Assembly: GCA_045535635.1 (NCBI GenBank)
Contig: JAZSLZ010000070.1
Coordinates: forward strand, 1-8,646
Source: RGIG8700 sp045535635
GTDB taxonomy: Bacteria; Bacillota; Clostridia; RGIG6154
Length of the DNA: 8,646 nt
Direction of reading: 5' to 3'
The notes beneath the pieces are model-generated. The model was not told the origin of the DNA. It worked only from the letters and a program-made list of their open reading frames with translations, and ran no database searches. Below, in pieces: positions 6,994 through 8,646 of this stretch (position 1 is its first letter; every line of letters begins with the position of its first letter). A program made the position numbers and the translations under genes.

Positions 6994-8378
6994 AAAAAAT
7001 ATCTGTAATTTTATTGTTGGTTATCATATGTATGCAATTTTCGGTATGTGCGGAACAAGCTGTAACTGTAACAATACCTGATTATGAAATCATACTTAAT
7101 GAAACACCTGTTTATTATTATGACTCTTTGTACCCGTTTTTAAATTATAAGGGGATAACCTATTTTCCTGCAACCTTTGAATATTGCAGAGGTATGAATC
7201 TTGCCTGCGGTTTTGACGGAAAGTCATTTTTAATTGCGTACAATCCCTCTTATGAAAATATTCCTTTGTATGAAACAGCAAAGAACACAAAGAAAAATAC
7301 AGCTGTTATACCAAGTTATAATGTTATTGTGAATGGTAAAGAGATAGATAATACAAAACAGCAATATCCCATTTTTAACTTCCGCGGTGTTACATATTTC
7401 CCTATGACCTGGGACTATGCGGTAAATGAATTTGGCTGGACAATAGATTTTTCAGGCAAAACATTTACAATAACAACAAACACAAGTATGCGTGACGATA
7501 TAGGAGAGAAGGTTGAGGTTGATGACAAAGGGGTAATTTTCAGAGAATACGGATATATGGAAATGCCTCAGTCTGACGGGACAGTTCAGACTATTCCCGG
7601 GGTAATATATTATCAAGCAAGCTTTGAAACAGGTGAAATTGTTCGCCGTGATGATTACACACAGGCAGACGAGCCGAAAAATATAGCTAAAAATGAAGAG
7701 GTTAAGCTTGATGTAAAAGACGGATATGTGTATTATAAAAATCAAAAGCTTGAGGGTGTTTTTGTAGAAGAAACATCACCTGATTTTGTAAAGCCTGATG
7801 ATGTTGAAAAGGTTGAATACTATGTTTCAATGAATAAGACAGACAGGTTTGCACCTCTTGCAGTTTGCCAAATGAATGTGTATACTGCATATTCAAAAAA
7901 CGATGGAAGCAGATACGGAGGAGATGCGGATTATACTTATTTACTGCATAATGATGAAATGATATTTTTAGATGGAAATACAATGGTTTCAAATCCGTAT
8001 GTTATGGGAGATACTATGTATTTCAACACAAATAAATATTGGAAAACATTCTCTACTCACACTCTGCAGAATAAACAGTTGATGAAGCTCACGCCTGACG
8101 GAGCAGTAGTGCAGATTAAAGATGAAAACTTCAACAATATGGAAATCATAGGTGTTGCCGATAATAAGCTCTATTTAAAATGCACCTGGTCGCCTGAAGA
8201 TTATATAGAAGGTGGAGAAGTTAAAACAAGCCTTGTAAATGATGGATATTTCACATTTGACGGAGAAAAGCTTGAAAAAGTTGCACATTATGTATATTCA
8301 ACATATGATGCAGTTTCCCCAAAGGGTGAAATACTTGCAATTAACCGAAGGCTTGGAAAAGTTATAAAAGTTAAATAA
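6990..8378 (+). CDS. Second exported stalk-domain protein, paralogue of the upstream gene
   Basis: The protein has 462 residues and begins at an ATG overlapping the preceding stop codon (ATGA, 6990-6993), with AGGAGA at 6978-6983, so translation is probably coupled. Residues 1-21 are a signal peptide with likely cleavage after VCA (19-21). The cysteine at 20 is not in a good lipobox (FSVC), so a lipoprotein is unlikely. Two stalk-type modules lie at about 24-86 and 101-166, with cores YFPAT (58-62) and YFPMTWDYAVNEFGW (136-150). The second is very close to the matching module of the upstream protein, showing that the two genes arose by duplication. The C-terminal part (about 170-462) is beta-rich with hairpin repeats such as DTMYFN, NKLYLK and YFTFDG, and ends in KVIKVK, much like the KVVKVNL near the end of its neighbour. 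It is shorter and more diverged than the neighbour's. No enzyme motif was found. Confidence 0.9.
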   Translation: MKKISVILLLVIICMQFSVCAEQAVTVTIPDYEIILNETPVYYYDSLYPFLNYKGITYFPATFEYCRGMNLACGFDGKSFLIAYNPSYENIPLYETAKNTKKNTAVIPSYNVIVNGKEIDNTKQQYPIFNFRGVTYFPMTWDYAVNEFGWTIDFSGKTFTITTNTSMRDDIGEKVEVDDKGVIFREYGYMEMPQSDGTVQTIPGVIYYQASFETGEIVRRDDYTQADEPKNIAKNEEVKLDVKDGYVYYKNQKLEGVFVEETSPDFVKPDDVEKVEYYVSMNKTDRFAPLAVCQMNVYTAYSKNDGSRYGGDADYTYLLHNDEMIFLDGNTMVSNPYVMGDTMYFNTNKYWKTFSTHTLQNKQLMKLTPDGAVVQIKDENFNNMEIIGVADNKLYLKCTWSPEDYIEGGEVKTSLVNDGYFTFDGEKLEKVAHYVYSTYDAVSPKGEILAINRRLGKVIKVK

Positions 8379-8395
8379 AAAAACTGCGAGGATTT
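8379..8395 (+). other. Apparent left half of an interrupted operon terminator
   Basis: Directly after the stop codon comes a run of A followed by CTGCGAGG and ATTT, the form of the ascending arm and loop of an intrinsic terminator. No matching right arm (CCTCGCAG plus T run) follows before the IS end. The simplest reading is that the insertion split the terminator, leaving the other half beyond the element, outside the window. Part of it (GAGG, TTTT) can pair weakly with 8435-8442. Confidence 0.45.
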
Positions 8396-8420
8396 TGAAG
8401 TGAACCCCATTTAGTTCACA
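8396..8420 (+). repeat. Probable left terminal inverted repeat of the IS
   Basis: Starts TGAAGTGAACCCC and runs to GTTCACA. Within it, GTGAAC (8400-8405) and GTTCAC (8414-8419) form a 6-bp inverted repeat around 8 bases. Its partner at the right end lies outside the window, so the call rests on its place and on likeness to IS150-type tips. Confidence 0.55.
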
Positions 8421-8434
8421 AAAAATAAAAAACG

Positions 8435-8472
8435 AAAACCTCTTATGGTATAATAAAACCATAGGAGGTTTT
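8435..8472 (+). promoter_or_regulatory. Hairpin that buries the transposase ribosome site in read-through RNA
   Basis: Bases 8435-8449 pair with 8458-8472 over 15 bp (14 Watson-Crick and one G-U) around an 8-base loop. The AGGAGG ribosome site (8463-8468) is in the right arm, fully paired. RNA made from the element's own promoter starts near 8461 and lacks the left arm, so its ribosome site is free. RNA entering from the operon upstream contains both arms. The A-rich left edge and T-rich right edge may also make it a terminator for incoming RNA. Similar protection against outside transcription is established for IS10 and IS50. Confidence 0.75.
8446..8454 (+). promoter_or_regulatory. Extended -10 promoter of the transposase gene
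   Basis: TGGTATAAT (8446-8454) is a TGn-TATAAT extended -10 box, which can work without a good -35; none is seen upstream at 16-18 bp. RNA would begin near 8461, downstream of the left arm of the hairpin at 8435-8472. Confidence 0.65.
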
Positions 8473-8477
8473 TAATT

Positions 8478-8646
8478 ATGGCTAAAAAGGGACAGAAATT
8501 CAACAACTATACAAAAGAACCGAAAGAGGAAATATTACAAAAATATTTAATGGAACACATTTCGGCAGGATACTTATCAAAGATTTATGGGTTATCTGAA
8601 AACACAATCAGAATGTGGGCACGCAAAGCAAGACAAGGACAGGATG
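8478..8646 (+). CDS. IS3-family transposase OrfA, N-terminal part (partial)
   Basis: The ATG at 8478 follows AGGAGG (8463-8468) by 9 bases. The 56 visible residues begin MAKKGQKFNNYTKE and include a helix-turn-helix, with the segment ISAGYLSKIYGLSENTIRMW (about 28-47) as its core: a helix, a G-L-S turn and a recognition helix ending in the invariant-looking W. This is the form of the first protein of IS3-family elements of the IS150 type, which binds the element's ends. The catalytic DDE domain comes from orfB by ribosomal frameshifting, and both the shift site and orfB are beyond the window. Position 15 is P, where I would expect F in this family (E-F-K); this may be a natural variant or slight decay. 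The frame is intact to the window end. Confidence 0.82.
   Translation, partial: MAKKGQKFNNYTKEPKEEILQKYLMEHISAGYLSKIYGLSENTIRMWARKARQGQD

Larger units (their letters stand above)
8396..8646 (+). mobile_element. IS3-family (IS150-like) insertion sequence, left end, incomplete
   Basis: The element is called from the orfA-type transposase at 8478 together with a left end that starts TG and, as I remember it, resembles the IS150 tip (TG, then a G/C-rich CCC block, ATTT and GTT). It has the same orientation as the stalk-protein operon and begins 18 bases after its stop codon. The window ends inside orfA, so orfB, the right end and the 3-4 bp target duplication cannot be seen. The exact first base could be 8396 or 8401. 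Confidence 0.75.

Noticed and set aside
7038..7052. Lipoprotein signal in the second stalk protein
   Set aside because: The residues before the cysteine (FSV) do not fit a lipobox; VCA followed by EQ is a normal signal peptidase I site.
5622..7992. Minus-strand open frames within the stalk-protein genes
   Set aside because: Overlapping several ways, rich in cysteine and aromatic residues, without recognisable domains; they are shadows of the plus-strand genes.
1..8646. tRNA, rRNA, CRISPR arrays and riboswitches
   Set aside because: I saw no cloverleaf or rRNA sequence, no spaced long direct repeats, and no known riboswitch core; the only tandem repeats outside genes are the 10-bp units at 5251-5280.

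Overview
The window is AT-rich, bacterial and gene-dense. It reads as a low-GC Gram-positive anaerobe of the Clostridia. The evidence is AGGAGG-type ribosome sites, sigma-A-like promoters, a cell-wall anchored protein with three S-layer homology (SLH) domains, and secreted proteins with copper-amine-oxidase-like 'stalk' domains. Species cannot be fixed from the sequence; an uncultured gut-type Clostridia is my guess.

Layout. (1) Bases 1-4976 hold two co-directional surface or secreted protein genes 20 bp apart: the 3' part of an SLH-anchored protein (1-1176) and a 1259-residue exported protein (1197-4976). The second has two related beta-sandwich regions flanking a long helical region, then an Ig-like domain. 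A strong intrinsic terminator (4989-5017) ends this unit. (2) Bases 5027-5340 are a compact control region. It contains an unlisted 51-residue ribbon-helix-helix (RHH) DNA-binding protein on the minus strand (5044-5199), whose own terminator overlaps its stop codon. Next to it is a divergent promoter region with three 10-bp direct repeats placed exactly one helical turn apart, overlapping the plus-strand -10 box. (3) Bases 5341-8378 are a two-gene operon, translationally coupled by an ATGA overlap. It encodes two paralogous exported proteins, each with a signal peptide, two stalk domains and a beta-rich C-terminal half. (4) From about 8396 to the window end is the left end of an IS3-family (IS150-like) insertion sequence. 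It sits just after the operon, apparently inside what was the operon's terminator. It carries a hairpin that buries the ribosome site of the transposase orfA when transcription enters from outside.

How the parts may work together. The RHH protein is the natural candidate to repress the stalk-protein operon and perhaps itself through the 10-bp repeats. That is inference from position and fold. The secreted proteins have no recognisable catalytic domain; binding, scaffolding or cell-surface roles are the most that can be suggested. The most distinctive signals are the RHH/10-bp-repeat switch and the IS end, where an extended -10 box straddles the edge of the ribosome-site-sequestering hairpin.
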